From Mycolicibacterium sp. HK-90 (GTDB lineage: Bacteria; Actinomycetota; Actinomycetes; Mycobacteriales; Mycobacteriaceae), in the NCBI RefSeq assembly GCF_030486405.1, contig NZ_CP129613.1, positions 2,108,001 through 2,172,000 on the forward strand: DNA of 64,000 bases, read 5' to 3'. The translations under genes were made by a program, and so were the position numbers. Below are positions 35,548 to 43,767 of the stretch, in pieces. The first letter of the stretch is position 1; each line of letters opens with the position of its first letter. The notes beneath the pieces were generated by a model. It did not search any database. It worked only from the letters and a program-made list of their open reading frames with translations, and was not told where the DNA came from.

Positions 35548-37848
35548 TCAGACCGAGGTGAGCTGCTTGTTCAGCTGGTCACCCTCGATGTCGAGGTTGG
35601 GCAGGACCCGCTCCAGCCGCTTGGGCAGCCACCAGGCCTTCTCGCCCAGCATCGACATCACGGCAGGCACGATCGCCATCCGCACCACAAAGGCATCGAT
35701 CAGCACACCGAAGGCCAGCGCGAAACCGATCTGCTTGATCATCGGATCGCCGTTGAAAACGAACCCGGCGAACACCGACATCATGATCACCGCCGCCGCC
35801 ACCACAACTCGGCTGGCCTGGGTGAAGCCGTGTGTGACGGCGTCGTCGCCGCGATGCCCGTGCACATGTGCTTCTTTCATCGACGACACCAGGAACACCT
35901 GGTAGTCCATCGCGAGCCCGTATAGCACGCCGATCACGATGATCGGCAGCAGGCTCAGGATCGGACCCGTCGCGCTCAAGCCGAACAACTGCTGGAACCA
36001 ACCCCATTGGAACAGCGCCGTGGTGGCACCGAACGTGGCCAGCACGCTGAGCAGGAATCCGACCGTGGCCTTGATCGGCACCGCGATCGAGCGGAACACC
36101 ACCAGCAGCACCAGCAGGGACAGGCCGACGACCACACCGATGTAGAGCGGAATGGCTTCCGCCAGGCGATCGGTGGTGTCGACGCCCATCGCGGTGATAC
36201 CGGTGACGCCGAGGTCGACGTTGTGCAGCTCGGTCAGCGGTCCGGTGTGGGCCCGGATGTCGCGAACCAGTTGCGCGGTCGTCTCATCGGTCGGACCGGT
36301 GCCGGGAATCACCGAGAACAGGGCGAATTCCTCGTTGTCACTGACCTTTTGCAGGCTCACGGATTCGACGCCGGCCATCCGGCGCAGATCGTTGTTGGTG
36401 TCTACCAGGTCGGCCATGGTGAGCTTGCCGTGGCCCGCCGCCGGTTCGGCGACCACCACCAGCGGCCCGTTGTATCCCTCGCCGTAGTGGGTGGCGACGA
36501 GGTCGTAGCTCTCACGCTGCGGAGTGCCCTGGTTGTAGCTGGCGCCCGCGGGCAGACCCATCGACATGTCGAGCGCCGGCAGCGCCAGGAGTGCGGCGAC
36601 CACCACACCACCGATGGCAACCGGGACGCGGTGGCGCAACACCGCACCGACCCACGCGGTAGCGAACCGGTGATTGGCGCCGTTGTCGCCGGATGGCGTG
36701 TGCCGCGCCTTGTCGGAGCAGATGCGCTCGCCGACCAGACCGAGCAGTGCGGGCAGCAGCGTGAGAGCGGCGATCACGGCGACGACCACGGTGGCAGCAG
36801 CAGCCAGCGCCATCGGCGTCAGCAGCGAGATGCCGACCACGGTCAACGCGACGAGCGCGATCACCACGGTGGTGCCGGCGAAAATCACTGCGCTACCGGC
36901 AGTTCCGAGCGCCCGTCCGGTTGCCTCGCCGGCGCTGAGGCCCTGATCGATGATCAGTCGGCGTTGGCGATTGACGATGAACATCGCGTAGTCGATGCCG
37001 ACCGCCAGCCCCAGCATCAATGCCAGGACGGCCGTCATCGACTGCATGTTCACCAGGTGCGAGAACAGGAAGGTACCGCCGACGCCCACCGCGACCGAAC
37101 TCAGCGCGGTGGCCAGGGGCAGGCCGGCGGCCACGAGAGATCCGAGCGTGATCACCAGAACCAGGGCGGCAACCGCCAGGCCGACGACCTCACCTACGCC
37201 GATGATCTCAGGCATCTCGACCATGCTCGCCGACGGCAGGACGTCGATTCCCGTGCCGGAGACCGCGTCGCGGGCGGCATCCACCGCGGCTTCGACGGTG
37301 CCCGACGGCAACTCGGCGGTCTGCTTGTCGAACTGGAACTGGTACAACGCGGCCGCGCCGTCGCCGGAGACCAGCACTCCCGGCACCGGCTGGCCATTGA
37401 CCACCAACGGTTGTGGGGCATCCGGGGTGGCCGGTGCGGGGACCTCGGATCGGGCGATGGCTGCCGACGCGGTCAGGGTCGGGCTGGCCGGCCCCTTCGC
37501 CATCTCGGCCTGGGCGAGTGCGCCGGGGTCCAGTACGTGCTCGGCGTGCGACACCGAATCGACGGCACGCAGCAGTGCCGCGCGGTTGTCCGCGTCGTCG
37601 ATGCGCTGGCCCTCGGGTGCGGCAAAGGCGATCATCCCTTGCCCGCCCGACGACTCCGGCATGCGCTGCGCGAGGTCGTCGATGACCTCCTGCGCCCGGG
37701 TGCCGTTGATACGCATCTCGTTCGAGATCTTGGGTGGGTTCGTCACGAGCAACCCCGCCACGACCGCGATCAGCGCGAGCCAGCCGCTGATCACAAGCCA
37801 TGGACGACTGAACGCAAAGCGTCCCAGTCGATACAGATAGGTGGACAT
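35548..37848 (-). CDS. MmpL-family (RND) membrane transporter
   Basis: A 766-aa inner-membrane protein of the MMPL/RND superfamily. One N-terminal membrane helix (about 15-36) precedes a periplasmic domain, then a five-to-six-helix bundle (about 205-375) and a repeat of the same layout in the second half. The proton-relay Asp-Tyr pairs are visible in GIDYAMF and AMDYQVF. It lacks the very large periplasmic loops of the longest MmpL proteins. It is divergent from a TetR gene with tandem operator repeats between them; substrate unknown, lipid or drug export likely. Confidence 0.92.
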   Translation of the reverse strand: MSTYLYRLGRFAFSRPWLVISGWLALIAVVAGLLVTNPPKISNEMRINGTRAQEVIDDLAQRMPESSGGQGMIAFAAPEGQRIDDADNRAALLRAVDSVSHAEHVLDPGALAQAEMAKGPASPTLTASAAIARSEVPAPATPDAPQPLVVNGQPVPGVLVSGDGAAALYQFQFDKQTAELPSGTVEAAVDAARDAVSGTGIDVLPSASMVEMPEIIGVGEVVGLAVAALVLVITLGSLVAAGLPLATALSSVAVGVGGTFLFSHLVNMQSMTAVLALMLGLAVGIDYAMFIVNRQRRLIIDQGLSAGEATGRALGTAGSAVIFAGTTVVIALVALTVVGISLLTPMALAAAATVVVAVIAALTLLPALLGLVGERICSDKARHTPSGDNGANHRFATAWVGAVLRHRVPVAIGGVVVAALLALPALDMSMGLPAGASYNQGTPQRESYDLVATHYGEGYNGPLVVVAEPAAGHGKLTMADLVDTNNDLRRMAGVESVSLQKVSDNEEFALFSVIPGTGPTDETTAQLVRDIRAHTGPLTELHNVDLGVTGITAMGVDTTDRLAEAIPLYIGVVVGLSLLVLLVVFRSIAVPIKATVGFLLSVLATFGATTALFQWGWFQQLFGLSATGPILSLLPIIVIGVLYGLAMDYQVFLVSSMKEAHVHGHRGDDAVTHGFTQASRVVVAAAVIMMSVFAGFVFNGDPMIKQIGFALAFGVLIDAFVVRMAIVPAVMSMLGEKAWWLPKRLERVLPNLDIEGDQLNKQLTSV

Positions 37849-37853
37849 ATAAG

Positions 37854-37884
37854 TGAGAGTAGGCTCTCAATATGGGAGTAGGCT
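37854..37884. promoter_or_regulatory. Tandem operator between mmpL and tetR genes
   Basis: TGAGAG-TAGG-CTCTCA (37854-37869) is a perfect palindrome; the 9-bp unit GAGTAGGCT at 37857-37865 recurs at 37876-37884, 19 bp on. It lies just upstream of the mmpL start and in the divergent gap, so it is the likely binding site of the adjacent TetR. Confidence 0.6.
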
Positions 37885-37950
37885 ATCGTTTGTTGCCAAG
37901 CCCATCCTCGGTGCACGGACATGACCTGCGCCACGTCCCCCGGATCGGAA

Positions 37951-38550
37951 ATGCCTGCTCGCCCCACCCGTCGTCGCACCGACGCCTATGCCAATGAGAG
38001 CCGCATCGTCGCGGCTGCCCGTGAGGTCTTCGCCGCGCACGGTGCGGCTGCGACATTGACGCAGATCGCCGCGCATGCCGGCGTCGGGAATGCGACGCTG
38101 TACCGCCACTTCCCGAATCGGCAGGCGCTGGCGGCGGCCGTGTACGAGGACGCGTTCGCCACCGAGGTCGAACCGGTGATCCTGGCGCTGATCGACAGCG
38201 ATGCCCCACGCGAGGCATTCATCGATGTGATCGAGCGGCTGGCCGAACTCATGTACCTGCAGCGTCCGCTACTGCCGTCGCTGGATCACCTCACCGAGCT
38301 GACGTCGAGGCTGTTCAATCGCAAGCGCGAATTACTCGAGACGCTGGTGACGCAGGGGCAGGCTGCCGGGGACCTGCGTGCCGACCTCACCGTTGACGAT
38401 GTACCTACCTTCGTCGCGATGGTGACGGCCGCCTCCGTGGCACTCGATCAACCGTCGGAATTGCGTCGCCGGTATCTGAGCTTGATGCTGGATGCCCTCA
38501 ATCCCGCCGATGCCCAGCCACTTCCGCCGCTGCCGGACCGATCCGGCTAG
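37951..38550 (+). CDS. TetR-family regulator of the MmpL gene
   Basis: A 199-aa TetR repressor. The N-terminal HTH (about 17-57) includes LTQIAAHAGVGNATLYRHFPNRQALAAAV. The C-terminal domain resembles the group with a YLQRPLLPSLDHLTELTSRLF segment. ATG 37951 (after GGATCGGA) is preferred; ATG 37921 would add ten residues without a ribosome site. Probably represses the divergent mmpL gene and itself. Its stop and that of the convergent amidohydrolase share the bases CTAG. Confidence 0.87.
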   Translation: MPARPTRRRTDAYANESRIVAAAREVFAAHGAAATLTQIAAHAGVGNATLYRHFPNRQALAAAVYEDAFATEVEPVILALIDSDAPREAFIDVIERLAELMYLQRPLLPSLDHLTELTSRLFNRKRELLETLVTQGQAAGDLRADLTVDDVPTFVAMVTAASVALDQPSELRRRYLSLMLDALNPADAQPLPPLPDRSG

Positions 38551-39779
38551 GCGCCGGTCAATGCCGGCGGTTTCACTGCCCCCGGATCCGGGTTGGCGAT
38601 GGGCAGTCCCATGAACCGGCGGGCGTTGTCACCCATGAAGTCGTACGTGCGGCGAATGTCCATGCCCTCGGCGTACTTCCAGAAACCTTTCGGTTCGGCC
38701 AAGCCTTCGGGGTGGGGGTAGTCCGAGCCGAACAGCACCTTGTCCCAGCCGACCGTCTCGACGACGTCGGACACGCAGCCTTCCCAGAACGGGCTGACCC
38801 AGATGTTGCGGCGAAACACGTCATGCGGGTGCTCGGGGAAGTTCTGCGGCATCTTCTTGTACAGGTCGGCGAAATCGTGGAACAGCGGGAAGATCCAGCT
38901 GCTGCCGTTCTCGACGCTGGCGATGCGCAGCTTCGGGAACCGGGTCAGGGTGCCGTGGCAGATCAGGGCCGTCAGCATGTCGGCGATCTCCCGGTGGCCC
39001 AGGACCATCCAGCGGAAGGCGCTCTGCGCCATGAAGTTCTGGGTGTAGGGCGGTTCCCACTTGTTGACATAGTCGTCGAGCGGGGGATAGCTGGCGTGTA
39101 GCACGATGGGCAGGCCGGCGGCCTCGACGTCGCGCCAGAACGGGTCGAATTCCGGTAGGGCGGGGGAGCGCCAGCCGTGCAGGCCGTTGACCGGGCCGGG
39201 TTTGATCAACGCGACCTTCGCGCCGTGATCGAGGATCCATTCGAGTTCGCGTTGCGCCGCATCGACTTCCGACAGGTTGATGATCGGTGTGGAGAAAACC
39301 CGGTCGGCGTAGTTGAAGCTCCAGTGTTCGAGGATCCACTGGTTGAGGGCATGGACGATGGCCAGCGTCAACTGCGGGTCCTCGGCGCTGGAGTGCTCGA
39401 CCAGGCTGCCGAGAGTCGGGTAGTTCAGCGCCTCGACCACACCCTGGCGATCCAGTTCCTCGACCCTGGCCTGCGGATTGCGGGTGGCCTCGGGCGCATC
39501 GATGGCCCTGCCCTGCATCTCCCGCAGGGTCAGACCTTCGGTGTTCTCCCCGGCGAAGAACTTCTCGTGCGCGCCCGGGGCGGCGACCCGCTCGAACGTC
39601 GGATTGGGGATGAAATCGGTCACCCGGTTGTTGATCACCACCCGGGTCTGCCGGCCGATCTGGGCATATTGCACGGCGCGTGAGTACTTTTCGGGCAAGA
39701 ACTTCGTCAGCGCCTCACCGGTTTCGTACATGTGCTGGTCGGCATCGAAGATCGGTGCGTCCCTGAATTGTTCAGTCAT
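38547..39779 (-). CDS. Amidohydrolase-2 family metal-dependent hydrolase
   Basis: A 410-aa protein, paralogous to 29536-30783. It shows F-D-A-D-Q-H at the N-terminal metal site, VLHAS in the middle, and FGSDYPHPEGL near the end, plus the shared VTDFIPNPTFE segment. Function within the ACMSD-like family is unknown. It lies alone, flanked by a palindrome upstream and a TetR gene downstream; no TACTGTAA site was seen in front of it. Confidence 0.85.
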   Translation of the reverse strand: MTEQFRDAPIFDADQHMYETGEALTKFLPEKYSRAVQYAQIGRQTRVVINNRVTDFIPNPTFERVAAPGAHEKFFAGENTEGLTLREMQGRAIDAPEATRNPQARVEELDRQGVVEALNYPTLGSLVEHSSAEDPQLTLAIVHALNQWILEHWSFNYADRVFSTPIINLSEVDAAQRELEWILDHGAKVALIKPGPVNGLHGWRSPALPEFDPFWRDVEAAGLPIVLHASYPPLDDYVNKWEPPYTQNFMAQSAFRWMVLGHREIADMLTALICHGTLTRFPKLRIASVENGSSWIFPLFHDFADLYKKMPQNFPEHPHDVFRRNIWVSPFWEGCVSDVVETVGWDKVLFGSDYPHPEGLAEPKGFWKYAEGMDIRRTYDFMGDNARRFMGLPIANPDPGAVKPPALTGA

Positions 39780-39799
39780 GTTGGTGGTCTCCCTATCCG

Positions 39800-39859
39800 G
39801 CGAGCAGACGCAGACTCATATGTTTCCGTCGGCGAAGGTGCGATTCTGTGTCTGCTCGC
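39800..39859. repeat. GCGAGCAGACGCA palindrome, copy 4 (degenerate)
   Basis: Arms at 39800-39820 and 39839-39859 pair at about 17 of 21 positions; the outer GCGAGCAGAC parts are conserved. It sits between two minus-strand genes, downstream of the thiolase-like gene, consistent with termination after that gene. Confidence 0.75.
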
Positions 39860-39869
39860 GAGATGCAAG

Positions 39870-41027
39870 TCAGAGGGTCAAAACGGTGGCGCCTGCGGTG
39901 CCGGGGGCGCCGTAGAGCTGGGCGAAGCCGACGCGCGGATTGCCGGGCACCTGCCGGTCGCCGGCTTGCCCACGCAACTGGCGCACCAATTCGTGGATCT
40001 GACGCAGGCCGGAGGCGCCGATGGGCTCGCCGTTGGCGATCAGTCCGCCGTCGGTGTTGATCGGCAGCGATCCACCGATCTCGGTGGCGCCATCGGCCAG
40101 CAGCTTCTCCTGGTCACCGTCGGCGCAGAAGCCGCACTCGGCCATGTGGATGATCTCGGCGCCGGCGTCGGTGTCCTGCAGCTGTACGACGTCGACGTCT
40201 TCTGGTGCCACGCCGGCCTTTTCGAACGCGGCGCGTGCGGCGTACACGGTCGGCGCCACATCTTCCTCGACGGGTGCACAGGTGGTGTTCACCTCGTAGG
40301 CGCCGTAGCGGCGGGTGCGGACCTCGACCGCCTTGAGATACACCGGCTTGTCGGTGTAGCGGTGGGCGATGTCGGCGCGGCACATCACGACGGCGGCCGC
40401 ACCTTCGTCGGGGGCGCAGAACATGTATTGGGTCAGCGGGTAGTTCAGCATGGTGGAGTTGAGGATGTCGTCCTCGCTGATCGGCTTGCGGCGGAACGCG
40501 TTCGGATTCAGCGCGCCGTTGCGGAAGTTCTTGTTGGCCACCTTGGCCAGCGTGCGCTGGGAGATGTTGTGCTCGTGCAGATACCGGTTGGCCTTCATCC
40601 CGAAGAACTGGGTGGTCAGATACTGCCCGTTCTCGGCGTACCAGCTGGGCATCCCGACCAGGGCCGGATCCTCGGTGAACGCACCACGCGGGTGCTTGTC
40701 CAGGCCGACGGCGATGCCGATGTCATAGTCGCCGAGCCGGATCCCGTCAGCGCAGGCCTTGGTGGCGCTGGCGGCGGTGGCGCACGCGTTGAACACATTC
40801 GTGAACGGGATGCCGGTCAGCCCGACCATCCCGACGATGGCGTCCGGGTTCGCCACCGTCCAACTGCCGCCGGTGGCGGCTCCGATGTCCTTCCACTCCA
40901 CGCCCGCATCGGCGACTGCGGCGAAGATCGCGTCGACGCCCATCTGCATCGCGGACTTGCCCTCGAAGCGGCCGAACGGATGGATACCGACTCCGATGAT
41001 CGCCACCTCATTTGCAGCGGCGTTCAT
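39870..41027 (-). CDS. Thiolase-like (Ltp/SCP-x type) protein, probable aldolase subunit
   Basis: A 385-aa thiolase-superfamily protein. It has NACATAASATKA in the nucleophile region and GEPIGASGLRQIHE in the second half, but lacks the C-terminal CxGGGQG motif of true thiolases (the end reads QLYGAPGTAGATVL). Coupled by ATGA to a DUF35 protein, it matches the Ltp2-ChsH2/DUF35 arrangement in steroid side-chain catabolism, where the pair performs a retro-aldol cleavage of a beta-hydroxyacyl-CoA. The reaction here is inferred from that parallel. Confidence 0.85.
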   Translation of the reverse strand: MNAAANEVAIIGVGIHPFGRFEGKSAMQMGVDAIFAAVADAGVEWKDIGAATGGSWTVANPDAIVGMVGLTGIPFTNVFNACATAASATKACADGIRLGDYDIGIAVGLDKHPRGAFTEDPALVGMPSWYAENGQYLTTQFFGMKANRYLHEHNISQRTLAKVANKNFRNGALNPNAFRRKPISEDDILNSTMLNYPLTQYMFCAPDEGAAAVVMCRADIAHRYTDKPVYLKAVEVRTRRYGAYEVNTTCAPVEEDVAPTVYAARAAFEKAGVAPEDVDVVQLQDTDAGAEIIHMAECGFCADGDQEKLLADGATEIGGSLPINTDGGLIANGEPIGASGLRQIHELVRQLRGQAGDRQVPGNPRVGFAQLYGAPGTAGATVLTL

Positions 41028-41461
41028 ACATGTACTCCTCGGGGTGTGAAGGCGAAGGTGACAATCTCCGCCGGGTTGTCAGGATCGGCATCGTCAACGG
41101 CAATCGGGATCATGGTGAGTTCGACGTCCATGCCGAATTGCAGTTTGGCGGGATCGTTTTCGGTGAGACGACCTTCCACGCGCAGCGCGTCACCGAGTTG
41201 CACCAGCCCGACGCCGAAGGGGACGAAGTCCTTGCCGATGGGCCCCTGGTAGGGCGGTCCGGGCGGGAAACCCTGGGTGGTCCAGGCGATCAGGGTGCCG
41301 GTGCGGGGCAGCAGGGTATCTGACGTGTTGGCGCCACTGCACCTGGGGCAGCGAGGTTGAGCCGGGAAGGTGATGGCCGAGCAGTCTGCGCAGCGGCTGC
41401 CGATCAGTTGCGGGTCGGCGTCGGGCCAGGTCGAGATGTCCGGCGCAAGAGCCTTCTGCAT
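41024..41461 (-). CDS. DUF35 OB-fold zinc-ribbon protein
   Basis: A 145-aa protein with a rubredoxin-like zinc ribbon near the N-terminus (C-A-D-C then C-P-R-C) followed by an OB-fold that typically binds CoA esters. ATG 41461 is preceded by GGAGG at 9 nt. It overlaps the thiolase-like gene by 4 nt. DUF35 proteins serve as partners that stabilise Ltp-type aldolases, so it is predicted to be the second subunit of that enzyme. A TACTGTAA palindrome lies 38 nt upstream. Confidence 0.9.
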   Translation of the reverse strand: MQKALAPDISTWPDADPQLIGSRCADCSAITFPAQPRCPRCSGANTSDTLLPRTGTLIAWTTQGFPPGPPYQGPIGKDFVPFGVGLVQLGDALRVEGRLTENDPAKLQFGMDVELTMIPIAVDDADPDNPAEIVTFAFTPRGVHV

Positions 41462-41498
41462 GCGTGCGATCCTCCGTGTTCCGCCAAAAGGGTATAGC

Positions 41499-41517
41499 AA
41501 CTGTAATGCTTACAGTA
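41499..41517. promoter_or_regulatory. TACTGTAA-family operator, site C
   Basis: AACTGTAA-TGC-TTACAGTA matches the consensus at 15 of 16 arm positions. It sits between divergent units, 38 nt from the DUF35 start and 12 nt from the oxidoreductase GTG, so one bound repressor could silence both. Confidence 0.75.
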
Positions 41518-41528
41518 ACTTAGTTCCG

Positions 41529-43736
41529 GTGATCGAGAGCACGGTCGGGGACAAGTCCGAGTCCGGGGCGGCGCACAAGCCCACGTTCTGCCGGATCTGC
41601 GAGCCGTTGTGCGGCATGATCGCCACGGTCGAAGACGGTCGACTGACTGCGCTGCGGCCCGACAAGGACCACCCCCTGTCGGCCGGGTTTGCCTGCCAGA
41701 AAGGCATCGCATTCGCCGAGGTGGTCAACGACCCCGATCGGGTCACCACACCGCTGAAACGCACCGGTGACGGGTTCGAGCCGGTGAGCTGGGACGCCGC
41801 GCTCGACGACATCGCCGCCCGGCTCTCCGAGATCCACCGCCGCCATGGATCGGGTGCGGTCGCGTGGTACATGGGCAACCCGGCGGCATTCAGCTATTCC
41901 CACCTGTTCGCCGCGATGGCCTTCGCCAAGGGCATCGGCGGCGCCAGTCATTTCTTCAGCTCGTCCACCCAGGACACCAGCAGCCGGCTGCTGGCCAACC
42001 AGTTCCTGTACGGGGCGCCGTTCCCGGTTCCCATCCCGGACCTGATGCGTACCGATCTGCTGGTCATGTTCGGCGCGAACCCGGTGATATCCCACGGCAG
42101 TTTCCTCACCGCGCCGCGGATCAAGGACCGCATGCACGACATCGTCAAGCGCGGTGGACGGGTCGTCGTGGTCGATCCACGGCGCAGCGAGACCGCCGCC
42201 CAGTTCGACTGGCTCGGGATCGTTCCGGATACGGACGCGTTTCTACTGTTGTCGATCTTGCAGGTGTTGTTCGCCGAGAACCTCGTCAGCCCGCGGGCGA
42301 GCGCCCAGGCGGACGGCCTGGAGTGGCTGCGGAAGCAGTGCGCACCGTTCACCCCCGAACGCTCGCAACCGCACACCGGCATCGCCCCGGACACCGTGCG
42401 CGCGTTGGCCCGTGACCTCGCCGCCACCGAACGGGCCGCGGTCTATGGCCGGTTGGGCACCTGCGTCGGCCGCAACGGCACGTTGACCACCTACCTGCTC
42501 GACGCCGTCAATCTCGTCGCGGGAAATCTGGACACGCCGGGCGGCAGCGTGTTCAGCACGCTCGGAATCCCCGGGCAGAAGTTGGGATCGATGGCGATGG
42601 GTGCTTCGCTGCGCCGCAGCTATCGCAACAAACGCACCCGTGTAGGTGGATTCCCGTTGGTGATCGGGGCCGAGCCCGCCGCGTTCATGGCCAAGGAGAT
42701 CAGCACGCCCGGCCCCCGCAAGGTCAGGGCGATGTTCATCGGGGCGGGCAATCCGGTCCTGTCTGTTCCCAACGGCTCGGAGCTGGAAGACGCGCTGGAT
42801 GCCGCCGAGCTGTCGGTCGGGCTGGATCTATATGTCAACGAGACCACGGCGCACTGCGATTACGTGTTGCCGGTGACCACGATGTACGAGCGCGACGACT
42901 TCGCCGTCACCTTCCAGATGTTCCAGGCCACGCCGTTCCGTCAGGCCACCGACGCGGTCGTGGCGCCGCGCGGCCAGGCCCGCACGGAATGGGACATCGT
43001 CGTCGACTTGGTGAGCCGGATGACAGTGCGCACACCGGTTTTCGTGGCGCTTCGGCTGGCTGCCAAGCGGGCCGCGCGACGCGGGAAACGGCTGAGCCCG
43101 CGGCCGATGATCGACATGATGATCCGGATGGCCGACGGCGGTGACCGCTTCGGGCTGCGTCGCGGCGGGCTGACGTTCCGTCGGCTGGCAGAGCAGCATC
43201 CGCACGGTGTGGTCGTGGCACCCGATATCCGCACCGGCGTGCTCGGTGAGGTCGTGGTGTACCCGAAGGGGCGGATACGGCTGGAGCACGCGGACATCGC
43301 CTCGGAAATCACCGCGATGTCCGCACGGGCCAAACCTGACGGCTATCCGCTGCGGATGATCGGCATGCGGGAACCGCGTTCGGAGAACTCCTGGATGCAC
43401 AATTCGCCGTTGCTCATGCGCGGCAACAGGATCCATCGAGCGCTCATGCACGTAGACGACGCCGCCGCCCGGCAACTGGCCGATGGTGACGCGGTGCGGG
43501 TGCGCTCGCCGCACGGCCAGATCGACATCACGGTTGGGCTCACCGATGACATCGTGCGCGGCACGGTCGCGATACCGCACGGCTGGGGCCACAAGGGCAG
43601 CGGCGGTTGGCGACTCGCGAATCAGGCCGGTGGGGCCAACGTCAACCAGCTGATGTCGAGCGATCCGGCCGACGTCGAGGCGCTGGCCGGCATGTCCTGG
43701 CTGACCGGCGTTCCGGTGCAGGTGGAACCTTGCTGA
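41529..43736 (+). CDS. Molybdopterin-dependent oxidoreductase, Rv0197-like
   Basis: A 735-aa molybdenum-cofactor oxidoreductase of the DMSO-reductase superfamily. An N-terminal 4Fe-4S site is formed by Cys21, Cys24, Cys28 and Cys56, followed by molybdopterin-binding domains and a C-terminal MGD-binding domain (about 610-735). No Tat signal is visible, so it should be cytoplasmic. It resembles M. tuberculosis Rv0197, whose substrate is unknown. GTG 41529 lacks a Shine-Dalgarno and is close to the operator, suggesting a very short leader. Confidence 0.88.
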   Translation: MIESTVGDKSESGAAHKPTFCRICEPLCGMIATVEDGRLTALRPDKDHPLSAGFACQKGIAFAEVVNDPDRVTTPLKRTGDGFEPVSWDAALDDIAARLSEIHRRHGSGAVAWYMGNPAAFSYSHLFAAMAFAKGIGGASHFFSSSTQDTSSRLLANQFLYGAPFPVPIPDLMRTDLLVMFGANPVISHGSFLTAPRIKDRMHDIVKRGGRVVVVDPRRSETAAQFDWLGIVPDTDAFLLLSILQVLFAENLVSPRASAQADGLEWLRKQCAPFTPERSQPHTGIAPDTVRALARDLAATERAAVYGRLGTCVGRNGTLTTYLLDAVNLVAGNLDTPGGSVFSTLGIPGQKLGSMAMGASLRRSYRNKRTRVGGFPLVIGAEPAAFMAKEISTPGPRKVRAMFIGAGNPVLSVPNGSELEDALDAAELSVGLDLYVNETTAHCDYVLPVTTMYERDDFAVTFQMFQATPFRQATDAVVAPRGQARTEWDIVVDLVSRMTVRTPVFVALRLAAKRAARRGKRLSPRPMIDMMIRMADGGDRFGLRRGGLTFRRLAEQHPHGVVVAPDIRTGVLGEVVVYPKGRIRLEHADIASEITAMSARAKPDGYPLRMIGMREPRSENSWMHNSPLLMRGNRIHRALMHVDDAAARQLADGDAVRVRSPHGQIDITVGLTDDIVRGTVAIPHGWGHKGSGGWRLANQAGGANVNQLMSSDPADVEALAGMSWLTGVPVQVEPC

Positions 43737-43742
43737 TTGTAA

Positions 43743-43761
43743 TACTGTAAGTGTTACAGTT
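43743..43761. promoter_or_regulatory. TACTGTAA-family operator, site D
   Basis: TACTGTAA-GTG-TTACAGTT matches the consensus at 15 of 16 arm positions. It is only 6 nt before the GTG start of the aldehyde dehydrogenase; the TACAGT at 43755-43760 could be the -10 box of a leaderless transcript. Confidence 0.75.
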
Positions 43762-43767
43762 GTTCGC

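Noticed and set aside
36007..37881. Plus-strand open frame of 624 codons
   Set aside because: Antisense to the MmpL gene, with low-complexity Arg/Gly/His/Gln composition and no membrane or enzyme motif.
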